The notes beneath the pieces are model-generated. The model saw only the letters and a program-made list of their open reading frames with translations, did no database searches and was not told the DNA's origin. Shown here one piece after another: positions 11,362 to 23,458 of a stretch of DNA of 64,000 bases. The position numbers and the translations under genes are program-made. The stretch spans positions 62,001 to 126,000 of the forward strand of contig NW_026089530.1 of the NCBI RefSeq assembly GCF_933775445.1, read 5' to 3'. The number at the start of each line of letters is the position of its first letter. Positions within the stretch are counted from its first letter, which is position 1. The DNA comes from Argentina anserina. Lineage: Eukaryota; Streptophyta; Magnoliopsida; Rosales; Rosaceae.

Positions 11362-13153
11362 GCAATTTGAGTATCTTTTCAATTCTCGTTTGAGTATCTT
11401 TCTGTAATCCTTTCTGATGCGAGTTTCTATTGTATTTGAGAGTGTTTCCAGTGTGGGCGTGTGTTTCTTTCAAACTGAGTATCTTTCTATCGTTTGAGTA
11501 TGTTTACTATTGCACTTTGAGTATCTTTTCAATTCTCGTTTGAGTATCTTTCTGTAATCCTTTCTTATGCGAGTTTCTATTGTATTTGAGAGTGTTTCCA
11601 GTGTGGGCGTGTGTTTCTTTCAAACTGAGTATCTTTCTATCGTTTGAGTATGTTTACTATTGCAATTTGAGTATCTTTTCAATTCTCGTTTGAGTATCTT
11701 TCTGAACGGCTTTCGATGCGAGTTTTTCTTGAATTTGAGAGTGTTTCCAGTGTGGGCGTGTGTTTCTTTCAAACTGAGTATCTTTCTATCGTTTGAGTAT
11801 GTTTACAATTGCAATTTGAGTATCTTTTCAATTCTCGTTTGAGTATCTTTCTGAACGGCTTTCGATGGAGTTTTTCTTGAATTTGAGAGTGTTTCCAATG
11901 TGGGCGTGTGTTTCTTTCAAACTGAGTATCTTTCTATCGTTTGAGTATGTTTACAATTGCAATTTGAGTATCTTTTCAATTCTCGTTTGAGTATCTTTCT
12001 GTAATCCTTTCTGATGCGAGTTTCTATTGTATTTGAGAGTGTTTCCAGTGTGGGCGTGTGTTTCTTTCAAACTGAGTATCTTTCTATCGTTTGAGTATGT
12101 TTACTATTGCAATTTGAGTATCTTTTCAATTCTCGTTTGAGTATCTTTCTGAACGGCTTTCGATGCGAGTTTTTCTTGAATTTGAGAGTGTTTCCAGTGT
12201 GGGCGTGTGTTTCTTTCAAACTGAGTATCTTTCTATCGTTTGAGTATGTTTACAATTGCAATTTGAGTATCTTTTCAATTCTCGTTTGAGTATCTTTCTG
12301 AACGGCTTTCGATGGAGTTTTTCTTGAATTTGAGAGTGTTTCCAATGTGGGCGTGTGTTTCTTTCAAACTGAGTATCTTTCTATCGTTTGAGTATGTTTA
12401 CTATTGCAATTTGAGTACCTTTTCAATTCTCGTTTGAGTATCTTTCTAAACGGCTTTCGATGCGAGTTTTTCTTGAATTTGAAAGTGTTTCCAATGTGGG
12501 CGTGTGTTTTTTTCAAACTGAGTATCTTTCTATCGTTTGAGTATGTTTACTATTGCAATTTGAGTATCTTTTGAATCCTCGTTTGAGTATCTTTCTGAAC
12601 GGCTTTCGATGCGAGTTTTTCTTGAATTTGAAAGTGTTTCCAGTGTGCGCGTGTGTTTTTTTCAAACAGAGTATCTTTCTATCGTTTTAGTATGTTTACT
12701 ATTGCAATTTGAGTATCTTTTGAATCCTCGTTTGAGTATCTTTCTGAACGGCTTTCGATGCGAGTTTTTCTTGAATTTGAAAGTGTTTCCAGTGTGGGCG
12801 TGTGTTTCTTTCAAACTGAGTATCTTTTCTATCGTTTGAGTATGTTTACTATTGCAATTTGAGTATCTTTTCAATTCTCGTTTAAGTATGTTTCTGTAAG
12901 ACTTTCTGATGCGAGTTTCTCTTGAATTTTAGAGTGTTTCCAGTGTGGGAGTGTGTTTCTTTAAAACTGAGTATCTTTCTATCGTTTGAGTATGTTTACT
13001 ATTGCAATTTGAGTATATTTTCAATTCTCGTTTGAGTATCTTTCTGTAATCCTTTCTGATGCGAGTTTCTATTGTATTTGAGAGTGTTTCCAGTGTGGGC
13101 GTGTGTTTCTTTCAAACTGAGTATCTTTCTATCGTTTGAATATGTTTACTATT

Positions 13154-13303
13154 GCACTTTGAGTATCTTTTCAATTCTCGTTTGAGTATCTTTCTGTAAT
13201 CCTTTCTGATGCGAGTTTCTATTGTATTTGAGAGTGTTTCCAGTGTGGGAGTGTGTTTCTTTAAAACTGAGTATCTTTCTATCGTTTGAGTATGTTTACT
13301 ATT
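13154..13303 (+). repeat. B/C chimeric monomer
   Basis: The left half is class B (GTAATCC, TCTATTGTATTTGAGAG) and the right half is class C (GGGAGTGTG, TTTCTTTAAAACTG). The switch lies in the shared stretch GAGTGTTTCCAGTGTGGG at about 13230-13250. The nearest full class C copy lies just upstream at 12854-13003. Confidence 0.8.
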
Positions 13304-15246
13304 GCAATTTGAGTATCTTTTCAATTCTCGTTTGAGTATCTTTCTGTAATCCTTTCTGATGCGAGTTTCTATTGTATTGAGAGTGTTTCCAGTGTGGGCG
13401 TGTGTTTCTTTCAAACTGAGTATCTTTCTATCGTTTGAGTATGTTTACTATTGCAATTTGAGTATCTTTTCAATTCTCGTTTGAGTATCTTTCTTAACGG
13501 CTTTCGATGCGAGTTTTTCTTTAATTTGAGAGTGTTTCCAGTATGGGCGTGTGTTTCTTTCAAACTGAGTATCTTTCTATCGTTTGAGTATGTTTACTAT
13601 TGCAATTTGAGTACCTTTTCAATTCTCGTTTGAGTATCTTTCTGTAATCCTTTATGATACGAGTTTCTATTGTATTTGAGAGTGTTTCCAGTGTGGGCGT
13701 GTGTTTCTTTCAAACTGAGTATCTTTCTATCGTTTGAGTATGTTTACTATTGCAATTTGAGTATCTTTTCAATTCTTGTTTGAGTATCTTTCTGAACGGC
13801 TTTCGATGCGAGTTTTTCTTGAATTTGAGAGTGTTTCCAGTGTGGGCGTGTGTTTCTTTCAAACTGAGTATCTTTCTATCGTTTGAGTATGTTTACTATT
13901 GCAATTTGAGTATCTTTTCAATTCTGGTTTGAGTATCTTTCTAAACGGCTTTCGATGCGAGTTTTTCTTGAATTTGAGAGTGTTTCCAGTGTGGGCGTGT
14001 GTTTCTTTCAAACTGAGTATCTTTCTATCGTTTGAGTATGTTTACTATTGCAATTTGAGTACCTTTTCAATTCTCGTTTGAGTATCTTTCTAAACGTCTT
14101 TCGATGCGAGTTTTTCTTGAATTTGAAAGTGTTTCCAGTGTGGGCGTGTGTTTTTTTCAAACAGAGTATCTTTCTATCGTTTGAGTATGTTTACTATTGC
14201 AATTTGAGTATCTTTTCAATTCTCGTTTGAGTATCTTTCTGAACGGCTTTCGATGCGAGTTTTTCTTGAATTTGAGAGTGTTTCCAGTCTGGGCGTGTGT
14301 TTCTTTCAAACTGAGTATCTTTCTATCGTTTGAGTATGTTTACTATTGCAATTTGAGTACCTTTTCAATTCTCGTTTGAGTATCTTTCTGTAATCCTTTC
14401 TGATGCGAGTTTCTATTGTATTTGAGAGTGTTTCCAGTGTGGGCGTGTGTTTCTTTCAAACTGAGTATCTTTCTATCGTTTGAGTATGTTTACTATTGCA
14501 ATTTGAGTATCTTTTCAATTCTCGTTTGAGTATCTTTCTGTAATCCTTTCTGATGCGAGTTTCTATTGTATTTGAGAGTGTTTCCAGTGTGGGCGTGTGT
14601 TTCTTTCAAACTGAGTATCTTTCTATCGTTTGAGTATGTTTACTATTGCACTTTGAGTATCTTTTCAATTCTCGTTTGAGTATCTTTCTGAACGGCTTTC
14701 GATGCGAGTTTTTCTTTAATTTGAGAGTGTTTCCAGTATGGGCGTGTGTTTCTTTCAAACTGAGTATCTTTCTATCGTTTGAGTATGTTTACTATTGCAA
14801 TTTGAGTACCTTTTCAATTCTCGTTTGAGTATCTTTCTGTAATCCTTTCTGATGCGAGTTTCTATTGTATTTGAGAGTGTTTCCAGTGTGGGCGTGTGTT
14901 TCTTTCAAACTGAGTATCTTTCTATCGTTTGAGTATGTTTACTATTGCAATTTGAGTATCTTTTCAATTCTCGTTTGAGTATCTTTCTGTAATCCTTTCT
15001 GATGCGAGTTTCTATTGTATTTGAGAGTGTTTCCAGTGTGGGCGTGTGTTTCTTTCAAACTGAGTATCTTTCTATCGTTTGAGTATGTTTACTATTGCAC
15101 TTTGAGTATCTTTTCAATTCTCGTTTGAGTATCTTTCTGTAATCCTTTCTGATGCGAGTTTCTATTGTATTTGAGAGTGTTTCCAGTGTGGGCGTGTGTT
15201 TCTTTCAAACTGAGTATCTTTCTATCGTTTGAGTATGTTTACTATT

Positions 15247-17186
15247 GCAATTTGAGTATCTTTTGAATCCTCGTTTGAGTATCTTTCTGAACGGCTTTCG
15301 ATGCGAGTTTTTCTTTAATTTGAGAGTGTTTCCAGTGTGGGCGTGTGTTTCTTTCAAACTGAGTATCTTTCTATCGTTTGAGTATGTTTACTATTGCAAT
15401 TTGAGTATCTTTTCAATTCTCGTTTGAGTATCTTTCTGAACGGCTTTCGATGCGAGTTTTTCTTGAATTTGAGAGTGTTTCCAGTGTGGGCGTGTGTTTC
15501 TTTTAAACTGAGTATCTTTCTATCGTTTGAGTATGTTTACAATTGCAATTTCAGTATCTTTTCAATTCTCGTTTGAGTATCTTTCTGAACGGCTTTCGAT
15601 GGAGTTTTTCTTGAATTTGAGAGTGTTTCCAGTGTGGGCGTGTGTTTCTTTCAAACTGAGTATCTTTCTATCGTTTGAGTATGTTTACTATTGCACTTTG
15701 AGTATCTTTTCAATTCTCGTTTCAGTATCTTTCTGTAATCCTTTCTGATGCGAGTTTCTATTGTATTTGAGAGTGTTTCCAGTGTGGGCGTGTGTTTCTT
15801 TCAAACTGAGTATCTTTCTATCGTTTGAGTATGTTTACAATTGCAATTTGAGTATCTTTTCAATTCTCGTTTGAGTATCTTTCTGAACGGCTTTCGATGG
15901 AGTTTTTCTTGAATTTGAGAGTGTTTCCAGTGTGGGCGTGTGTTTCTTTCAAACTAAGTATCTTTCTATCGTTTGAGTATGTTTACTATTGCACTTTGAG
16001 TATCTTTTCAATTCTCGTTTCAGTATCTTTCTGTAATCCTTTCTGATGCGAGTTTCTATTGTATTTGAGAGTGTTTCCAGTGTGGGCGTGTGTTTCTTTC
16101 AAACTGAGTATCTTTCTATCGTTTGAGTATGTTTACTATTGCAATTTGAGTATCTTTTCAATTCTCGTTTGAGTATCTTTCTTAACGGCTTTCGATGCGA
16201 GTTTTTCTTTAATTTGAGAGTGTTTCCAGTGTGGGCGTGTGTTTCTTTCAAACTGAGTATCTTTCTATCGTTTGAGTATGTTTACTATTGCAATTTGAGT
16301 ATCTTTTCAATTCTGGTTTGAGTATCTTTCTGAACGGCTTTCGATGCGAGTTTTTCTTGAATTTGAGAGTGTTTCCAGTGTGGGCGTGTGTTTCTTTCAA
16401 ACTGAGTATCTTTCTATCGTTTGAGTATGTTTACTATTGCAATTTGAGTACCTTTTCAATTCTCGTTTGAGTATCTTTCTAAACGGCTTTCGATGCGAGT
16501 TTTTCTTGAATTTGAAAGTGTTTCCAGTGTGGGCGTGTGTTTTTTTCAAACAGAGTATCTTTCTATCGTTTTAGTGTGTTTACTATTGCAATTTGAGTAT
16601 CTTTTGAATCCTCGTTTGAGTATCTTACTGAACGGCTTTCGATGCGAGTTTTTCTTGAATTTGAAAGTGTTTCCAGTGTGGGCGTGTGTTTCTTTCAAAC
16701 TGAGTATCTTTCTATCGTTTGAGTATGTTTACTATTGCAATTTGAGTATCTTTTCAATTCTCGTTTAAGTATGTTTCTGTAAGGCTTTCTGATGCGAGTT
16801 TCTCTTGAATTTTAGAGTGTTTCCAGTGTGGGAGTGTGTTTCTTTAAAACTGAGTATCTTTCTATCGTTTGAGTATGTTTACTATTGCAATTTGAGTATC
16901 TTTTCAATTCTCGTTTGAGTATCTTTCTGTAATCCTTTCTGATGCGAGTTTCTATTGTATTTGAGAGTGTTTCTAGTGTGGGCGTGTGTTTCTTTCAAAC
17001 TGAGTATCTTTCTATCGTTTGAGTATGTTTACTATTGCACTTTGAGTATCTTTTCAATTCTCGTTTGAGTATCTTTCTGTAATCCTTTCTGATGCGAGTT
17101 TCTATTGTATTTGAGAGTGTTTCCAGTGTGGGCGTGTGTTTCTTTCAAACTGAGTATCTTTCTATCGTTTGAGTATGTTTACTATT
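15247..17186 (+). repeat. Higher-order unit, 13 monomers (1,940 bp), copy 1 of 2
   Basis: Order: A with TTTTGAATCC, A with TTTTAAACTG, 148-bp variant, B with GTTTCAGTATC, 148-bp variant, B with GTTTCAGTATC, A, A with TTCTGGTTTG, A with CTAAACGG and GAAAGTG, A after CGTTTTAGTGTG, C, B, B with GCACTTT. The private markers GTTTCAG and TTTTAGTGTG are repeated at the same places in the next unit. Confidence 0.9.
15545..16140 (+). repeat. Nested 298-bp dimer duplicated in tandem
   Basis: Each dimer is one 148-bp variant plus one 150-bp class B copy with GTTTCAGTATC. Dimers lie at 15545-15842 and 15843-16140. The same pair sits at 17485-18080 in the next unit, so the dimer duplication came before the 1,940-bp duplication. 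Confidence 0.87.
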
Positions 17187-19126
17187 GCAATTTGAGTATC
17201 TTTTGAATCCTCGTTTGAGTATCTTTCTGAACGGCTTTCGATGCGAGTTTTTCTTTAATTTGAGAGTGTTTCCAGTGTGGGCGTGTGTTTCTTTCAAACT
17301 GAGTATCTTTCTATCGTTTGAGTATGTTTACTATTGCAATTTGAGTATCTTTTCAATTCTCGTTTGAGTATCTTTCTGAACGGCTTTCGATGCGAGTTTT
17401 TCTTGAATTTGAGAGTGTTTCCAGTGTGGGCGTGTGTTTCTTTTAAACTGAGTATCTTTCTATCGTTTGAGTATGTTTACAATTGCAATTTGAGTATCTT
17501 TTCAATTCTCGTTTGAGTATCTTTCTGAACGGCTTTCGATGGAGTTTTTCTTGAATTTGAGAGTGTTTCCAGTGTGGGCGTGTGTTTCTTTCAAACTGAG
17601 TATCTTTCTATCGTTTGAGTATGTTTACTATTGCACTTTGAGTATCTTTTCAATTCTCGTTTCAGTATCTTTCTGTAATCCTTTCTGATGCGAGTTTCTA
17701 TTGTATTTGAGAGTGTTTCCAGTGTGGGCGTGTGTTTCTTTCAAACTGAGTATCTTTCTATCGTTTGAGTATGTTTACAATTGCAATTTGAGTATCTTTT
17801 CAATTCTCGTTTGAGTATCTTTCTGAACGGCTTTCGATGGAGTTTTTCTTGAATTTGAGAGTGTTTCCAGTGTGGGCGTGTGTTTCTTTCAAACTGAGTA
17901 TCTTTCTATCGTTTGAGTATGTTTACTATTGCACTTTGAGTATCTTTTCAATTCTCGTTTCAGTATCTTTCTGTAATCCTTTCTGATGCGAGTCTCTATT
18001 GTATTTGAGAGTGTTTCCAGTGTGGGCGTGTGTTTCTTTCAAACTGAGTATCTTTCTATCGTTTGAGTATGTTTACTATTGCAATTTGAGTATCTTTTCA
18101 ATTCTCGTTTGAGTATCTTTCTGAACGGCTTTCGATGCGAGTTTTTCTTTAATTTGAGAGTGTTTCCAGTGTGGGCGTGTGTTTCTTTCAAACTGAGTAT
18201 CTTTCTATCGTTTGAGTATGTTTACTATTGCAATTTGAGTATCTTTTCAATTCTGGTTTGAGTATCTTTCTGAACGGCTTTCGATGCGAGTTTTTCTTGA
18301 ATTTGAGAGTGTTTCCAGTGTGGGCGTGTGTTTCTTTCAAACTGAGTATCTTTCTATCGTTTGAGTATGTTTACTATTGCAATTTGAGTACCTTTTCAAT
18401 TCTCGTTTGAGTATCTTTCTAAACGGCTTTCGATGCGAGTTTTTCTTGAATTTGAAAGTGTTTCCAGTGTGGGCGTGTGTTTTTTTCAAACAGAGTATCT
18501 TTCTATCGTTTTAGTGTGTTTACTATTGCAATTTGAGTATCTTTTGAATCCTCGTTTGAGTATCTTTCTGAACGGCTTTCGATGCGAGTTTTTCTTGAAT
18601 TTGAAAGTGTTTCCAGTGTGGGCGTGTGTTTCTTTCAAACTGAGTATCTTTCTATCGTTTGAGTATGTTTACTATTGCAATTTGAGTATCTTTTCAATTC
18701 TCGTTTAAGTATGTTTCTGTAAGGCTTTCTGATGCGAGTTTCTCTTGAATTTTAGAGTGTTTCCAGTGTGGGAGTGTGTTTCTTTAAAACTGAGTATCTT
18801 TCTATCGTTTGAGTATGTTTACTATTGCAATTTGAGTATCTTTTCAATTCTCGTTTGAGTATCTTTCTGTAATCCTTTCTGATGCGAGTTTCTATTGTAT
18901 TTGAGAGTGTTTCCAGTGTGGGCGTGTGTTTCTTTCAAACTGAGTATCTTTCTATCGTTTGAATATGTTTACTATTGCACTTTGAGTATCTTTTCAATTC
19001 TCGTTTGAGTATCTTTCTGTAATCCTTTCTGATGCGAGTTTCTATTGTATTTGAGAGTGTTTCCAGTGTGGGCGTGTGTTTCTTTCAAACTGAGTATCTT
19101 TCTATCGTTTGAGTATGTTTACTATT
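17187..19126 (+). repeat. Higher-order unit, 13 monomers (1,940 bp), copy 2 of 2
   Basis: Same order and length as the preceding unit, with only scattered substitutions such as GAGTCTCTATTG near 17993, and TATCTTTCTGAACGG where copy 1 has TATCTTACTGAACGG near 16621. The near identity marks a recent tandem duplication. Confidence 0.9.
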
Positions 19127-19873
19127 GCAATTTGAGTATCTTTTCAATTCTCGTTTGAGTATCTTTCTGAACGGCTTTCGATGCGAGTTTTTCTTTAATT
19201 TGAGAGTGTTTCCAGTATGGGCGTGTGTTTCTTTCAAACTGAGTATCTTTCTATCGTTTGAGTATGTTTACTATTGCAATTTGAGTACCTTTTCAATTCT
19301 CGTTTGAGTATCTTTCTGTAATCCTTTCTGATGCGAGTTTCTATTGTATTTGAGAGTGTTTCCAGTGTGGGCGTGTGTTTCTTTCAAACTGAGTATCTTT
19401 CTATCGTTTGAGTATGTTTACTATTGCAATTTGAGTACCTTTTCAATTCTCGTTTGAGTATCTTTCTTAACGGCTTTCGATGCGAGTTTTTCTTGAATTT
19501 GAGAGTGTTTCCAGTGTGGGCGTGTGTTTCTTTCAAACTGAGTATCTTTCTATCGTTTGAGTATGTTTACTATTGCACTTTGAGTATCTTTTCAATTCTC
19601 GTTTGAGTATCTTTCTGTAATCCTTTCTGATGCGAGTTTCTATTGTATTTGAGAGTGTTTCCAGTGTGGGCGTGTGTTTCTTTCAAACTGAGTATCTTTC
19701 TATCGTTTGAGTATGTTTACTATTGCAATTTGAGTATCTTTTCAATTCTCGTTTGAGTATCTTTCTGAACGGCTTTCGATGCGAGTTTTTCTTGTATTTG
19801 AGAGTGTTTCCAGTATGGGCGTGTGTTTCTTTCAAACTGAGTATCTTTCTATCGTTTGAGTATGTTTACTATT

Positions 19874-21067
19874 GCAATTTGAGTATCTATTCAATTCTTG
19901 TTTGAGTATCTTTCTGAACGGCTTTCGATGCGAATTTTTCTTGAATTTGAGAGTGTTTCCAATGTGGGCGTGTGTTTTTTTCAAACTGAGTATCTTTCTA
20001 TCGTTTGAGTATGTTTACTATTGCAATTTGAGTATCTTTTGAATCCTCGTTTGAGTATCTTTCTGAACGGCTTTCGATGCGAGTTTTTCTTGAATTTGAG
20101 AGTGTTTCCAGTGTGGGCGTGTGTTTCTTTCAAACTGAGTATCTTTCTATCGTTTGAGTATGTTTACTATTGCAATTTGAGTATCTTTTCAATTCTCGTT
20201 TGAGTATCTTTCTGAACGGCTTTCGATGCGAGTTTTTCTTGAATTTGAGAGTGTTTCCAGTATGGGCGTGTGTTTCTTTCAAACTAAGTATCTTTCTATC
20301 GTTTGAGTATGTTTACTATTGCAATTTGAGTACCTTTTCAATTCTCGTTTGAGTATCTTTCTGTAATCCTTTCTGATGCGAGTTTCTATTGTATTTGAGA
20401 GTGTTTCCAGTGTGGGCGTGTGTTTCTTTCAAACTGAGTATCTTTCTATCGTTTGAGTATGTTTACTATTGCAATTTGAGTATCTATTCAATTCTCGTTT
20501 GAGTATCTTTCTGAACGGCTTTCGATGCGAATTTTTCTTGAATTTGAGAGTGTTTCCAATGTGGGCGTGTGTTTTTTTCAAACTGAGTATCTTTCTATCG
20601 TTTGAGTATGTTTACTATTGCAATTTGAGTATCTTTTGAATCCTCGTTTGAGTATCTTTCTGAACGGCTTTCGATGCGAGTTTTTCTTGAATTTGAGAGT
20701 GTTTCCAGTGTGGGCGTGTGTTTCTTTCAAACTGAGTATCTTTCTATCGTTTGAGTATGTTTACTATTGCAATTTGAGTATCTTTTCAATTCTCGTTTGA
20801 GTATCTTTCTGAACGGCTTTCGATGCGAGTTTTTCTTGAATTTGAGAGTGTTTCCAGTATGGGCGTGTGTTTCTTTCAAACTGAGTATCTTTCTATCGTT
20901 TGAGTATGTTTACTATTGCAATTTGAGTACCTTTTCAATTCTCGTTTGAGTATCTTTCTGTAATCCTTTCTGATGCGAGTTTCTATTGTATTTGAGAGTG
21001 TTTCCAGTGTGGGCGTGTGTTTCTTTCAAACTGAGTATCTTTCTATCGTTTGAGTATGTTTACTATT
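19874..21067 (+). repeat. 597-bp tetramer duplicated in tandem
   Basis: Copies at 19874-20470 and 20471-21067 each contain A with TCTATTCAATTC, A with TTTTGAATCC, A with CCAGTATGG, then B with GAGTACC (3 x 149 + 150 = 597). The first has TTCTTGTTTG where the second has TTCTCGTTTG. Confidence 0.87.
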
Positions 21068-21816
21068 GCAATTTGAGTATCTTTTCAATTCTCGTTTGAG
21101 TATCTTTCTGTAATCCTTTCTGATGCGAGTTTCTATTGTATTTGAGAGTGTTTCCAGTGTGGGCGTGTGTTTCTTTCAAACTGAGTATGTTTCTATCGTT
21201 TGAGTATGTTTACTATTGCAATTTGAGTATCTTTTCAATTCTCGTTTGAGTATCTTTCTGAACGGCTTTCGATGCGAGTTTTTCTTTAATTTGAGAGTGT
21301 TTCCAGTATGGGCGTGTGTTTCTTTCAAACTGAGTATCTTTCTATCGTTTGAGTATGTTTACTATTGCAATTTGAGTACCTTTTCAATTCTCGTTTGAGT
21401 ATCTTTCTGTAATCCTTTCTGATGCGAGTTTCTATTGTATTTGAGAGTGTTTGCAGTGTGGGCGTGTGTTTCTTTCAAACTGAGTATCTTTCTATCGTTT
21501 GAGTATGTTTACTATTGCAATTTGAGTATCTTTTCAATTCTCGTTTGAGTATCTTTCTGTAATCCTTTCTGATGCGAGTTTCTATTGTATTTGAGAGTGT
21601 TTCCAGTGTGGGCGTGTGTTTCTTTCAAACTGAGTATCTTTCTATCGTTTGAGTATGTTTACTATTGCACTTTGAGTATCTTTTCAATTCTCGTTTGAGT
21701 ATCTTTCTGTAATCCTTTCTGATGCGAGTTTCTATTGTATTTGAGAGTGTTTCCAGTGTGGGCGTGTGTTTCTTTCAAACTGAGTATCTTTCTATCGTTT
21801 GAGTATGTTTACTATT

Positions 21817-23458
21817 GCAATTTGAGTATCTTTTGAATCCTCGTTTGAGTATCTTTCTGAACGGCTTTCGATGCGAGTTTTTCTTTAATTTGAGAGTGTT
21901 TCCAGTGTGGGCGTGTGTTTCTTTCAAACTGAGTATCTTTCTATCGTTTGAGTATGTTTACTATTGCAATTTGAGTATCTTTTCAATTCTCGTTTGAGTA
22001 TCTTTCTGAACGGCTTTCGATGCGAGTTTTTCTTTAATTTGAGAGTGTTTCCAGTATGGGCGTGTGTTTCTTTCAAACTGAGTATCTTTCTATCGTTTGA
22101 GTATGTTTACTATTGCAATTTGAGTACCTTTTCAATTCTCGTTTGAGTATCTTTCTGTAATCCTTTCTGATGCGAGTTTCTATTGTATTTGAGAGTGTTT
22201 GCAGTGTGGGCGTGTGTTTCTTTCAAACTGAGTATCTTTCTATCGTTTGAGTATGTTTACTATTGCAATTTGAGTATCTTTTGAATCCTCGTTTGAGTAT
22301 CTTTCTGAACGGCTTTCGATGCGAGTTTTTCTTGAATTTGAGAGTGTTTCCAGTGTGGGCGTGTGTTTCTTTCAAACTGAGTATCTTTCTATCGTTTGAG
22401 TATGTTTACTATTGCAATTTGAGTATCTTTTCAATTCTCGTTTGAGTATCTTTCTGAACGGCTTTCGATGCGAGTTTTTCTTTAATTTGAGAGTGTTTCC
22501 AGAGTGGGTGTGTGTTTCTTTCAAACTGAGTATCTTTCTATCGTTTGAGTATGTTTACTATTGCACTTTGAGTAACTTTTCAATTCTCGTTTGAGTATGT
22601 TTCTGTAAGGCTTTATGATGCGAGTTTTTCTTGAATTTGAGAGTGTTTCCAGTGTGGGCGTGTGTTTCTTTCAAACTGAGTATCTTTCTATCGTTTGAGT
22701 ATGTTTACAATTGCAATTTGAGTATCTTTTCAATTCTCGTTTGAGTATCTTTCTGAATGGCTTTCGATGGAGTTTTTCTTGAATTTGAGAGTGTTTCCAG
22801 TGTGGGCGTGTGTTTCTTTCAAACTGAGTATCTTTCTATCGTTTGAGTATGTTTACTATTGCACTTTGAGTATCTTTTCAATTCTCGTTTGAGTATCTTT
22901 CTGTAATCCTTTCTGATGCGAGTTTCTATTGTATTTGAGAGTGTTTCCAGTGTGGGCGTGTGTTTCTTTCAAACTGAGTATCTTTCTATCGTTTGAGTAT
23001 GTTTACTATTGCACTTTGAGTATCTTTTCAATTCTCGTTTGAGTATCTTTCTGCACGGCTTTCGATGCGAGTTTTTCTTTAATTTGAAAGTGTTTCCATT
23101 GTGGGCGTGTGTTTTTTTCAAACAGAGTATCTTTCTATCATTTTAGTATGTTTACTATTGCAATTTGAGTATCTTTTGAATCCTCGTTTGAGTATCTTTC
23201 TGAACGGCTTTCGATGCGAGTTTTTCTTGAATTTGAAAGTGTTTCCAGTGTGGGCGTGTGTTTCTTTCAAACTGAGTATCTTTCTATCGTTTGAGTATGT
23301 TTACTATTGCAATTTGAGTATCTTTTCAATTCTCGTTTAAGTATGTTTCTGTAAGGCTTTCTGATGCGAGTTTCTCTTGAATTTTAGAGTGTTTCCAGTG
23401 TGGGAGTGTGTTTCTTTAAAACTGAGTATCTTTCTATCGTTTGAGTATGTTTACTATT
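21817..23458 (+). repeat. 11-monomer block, first copy (second at 24805-26446)
   Basis: The block is 1,642 bp, ends with a class C copy, and recurs 2,988 bp downstream. Shared private markers include CCAGAGTGGGTGTG (22500 and 25488), GAGTAACTTTTC with GGCTTTATGATG (22572-22617 and 25560-25605), CTGAATGGC and CTGCACGGC. The first copy alone has CTATCATTTTAG near 23136. Confidence 0.9.

Larger units (their letters stand above)
10913..15246 (+). repeat. Mixed satellite region with short trimer repeats
   Basis: Two small multimer expansions are visible. The first is B with CTTATGCG, A, B at 11063 and again from 11512 (spacing 449 bp). The second is A, 148-bp variant, next copy from 11662 and again from 12109 (spacing 447 bp). 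A pre-C cassette at 12406-12853 leads to the class C copy at 12854. After that come an ordinary B copy, a B/C chimera (13154), a B copy missing one T (13304, 149 bp), then A and B copies up to 15246. No gene is present. Confidence 0.83.

Noticed and set aside
12704..12853. Extra T (TATCTTTTCTATC) in the copy before class C
   Set aside because: Isolated single-base homopolymer gain without neighbours, so not counted with the two indel clusters.
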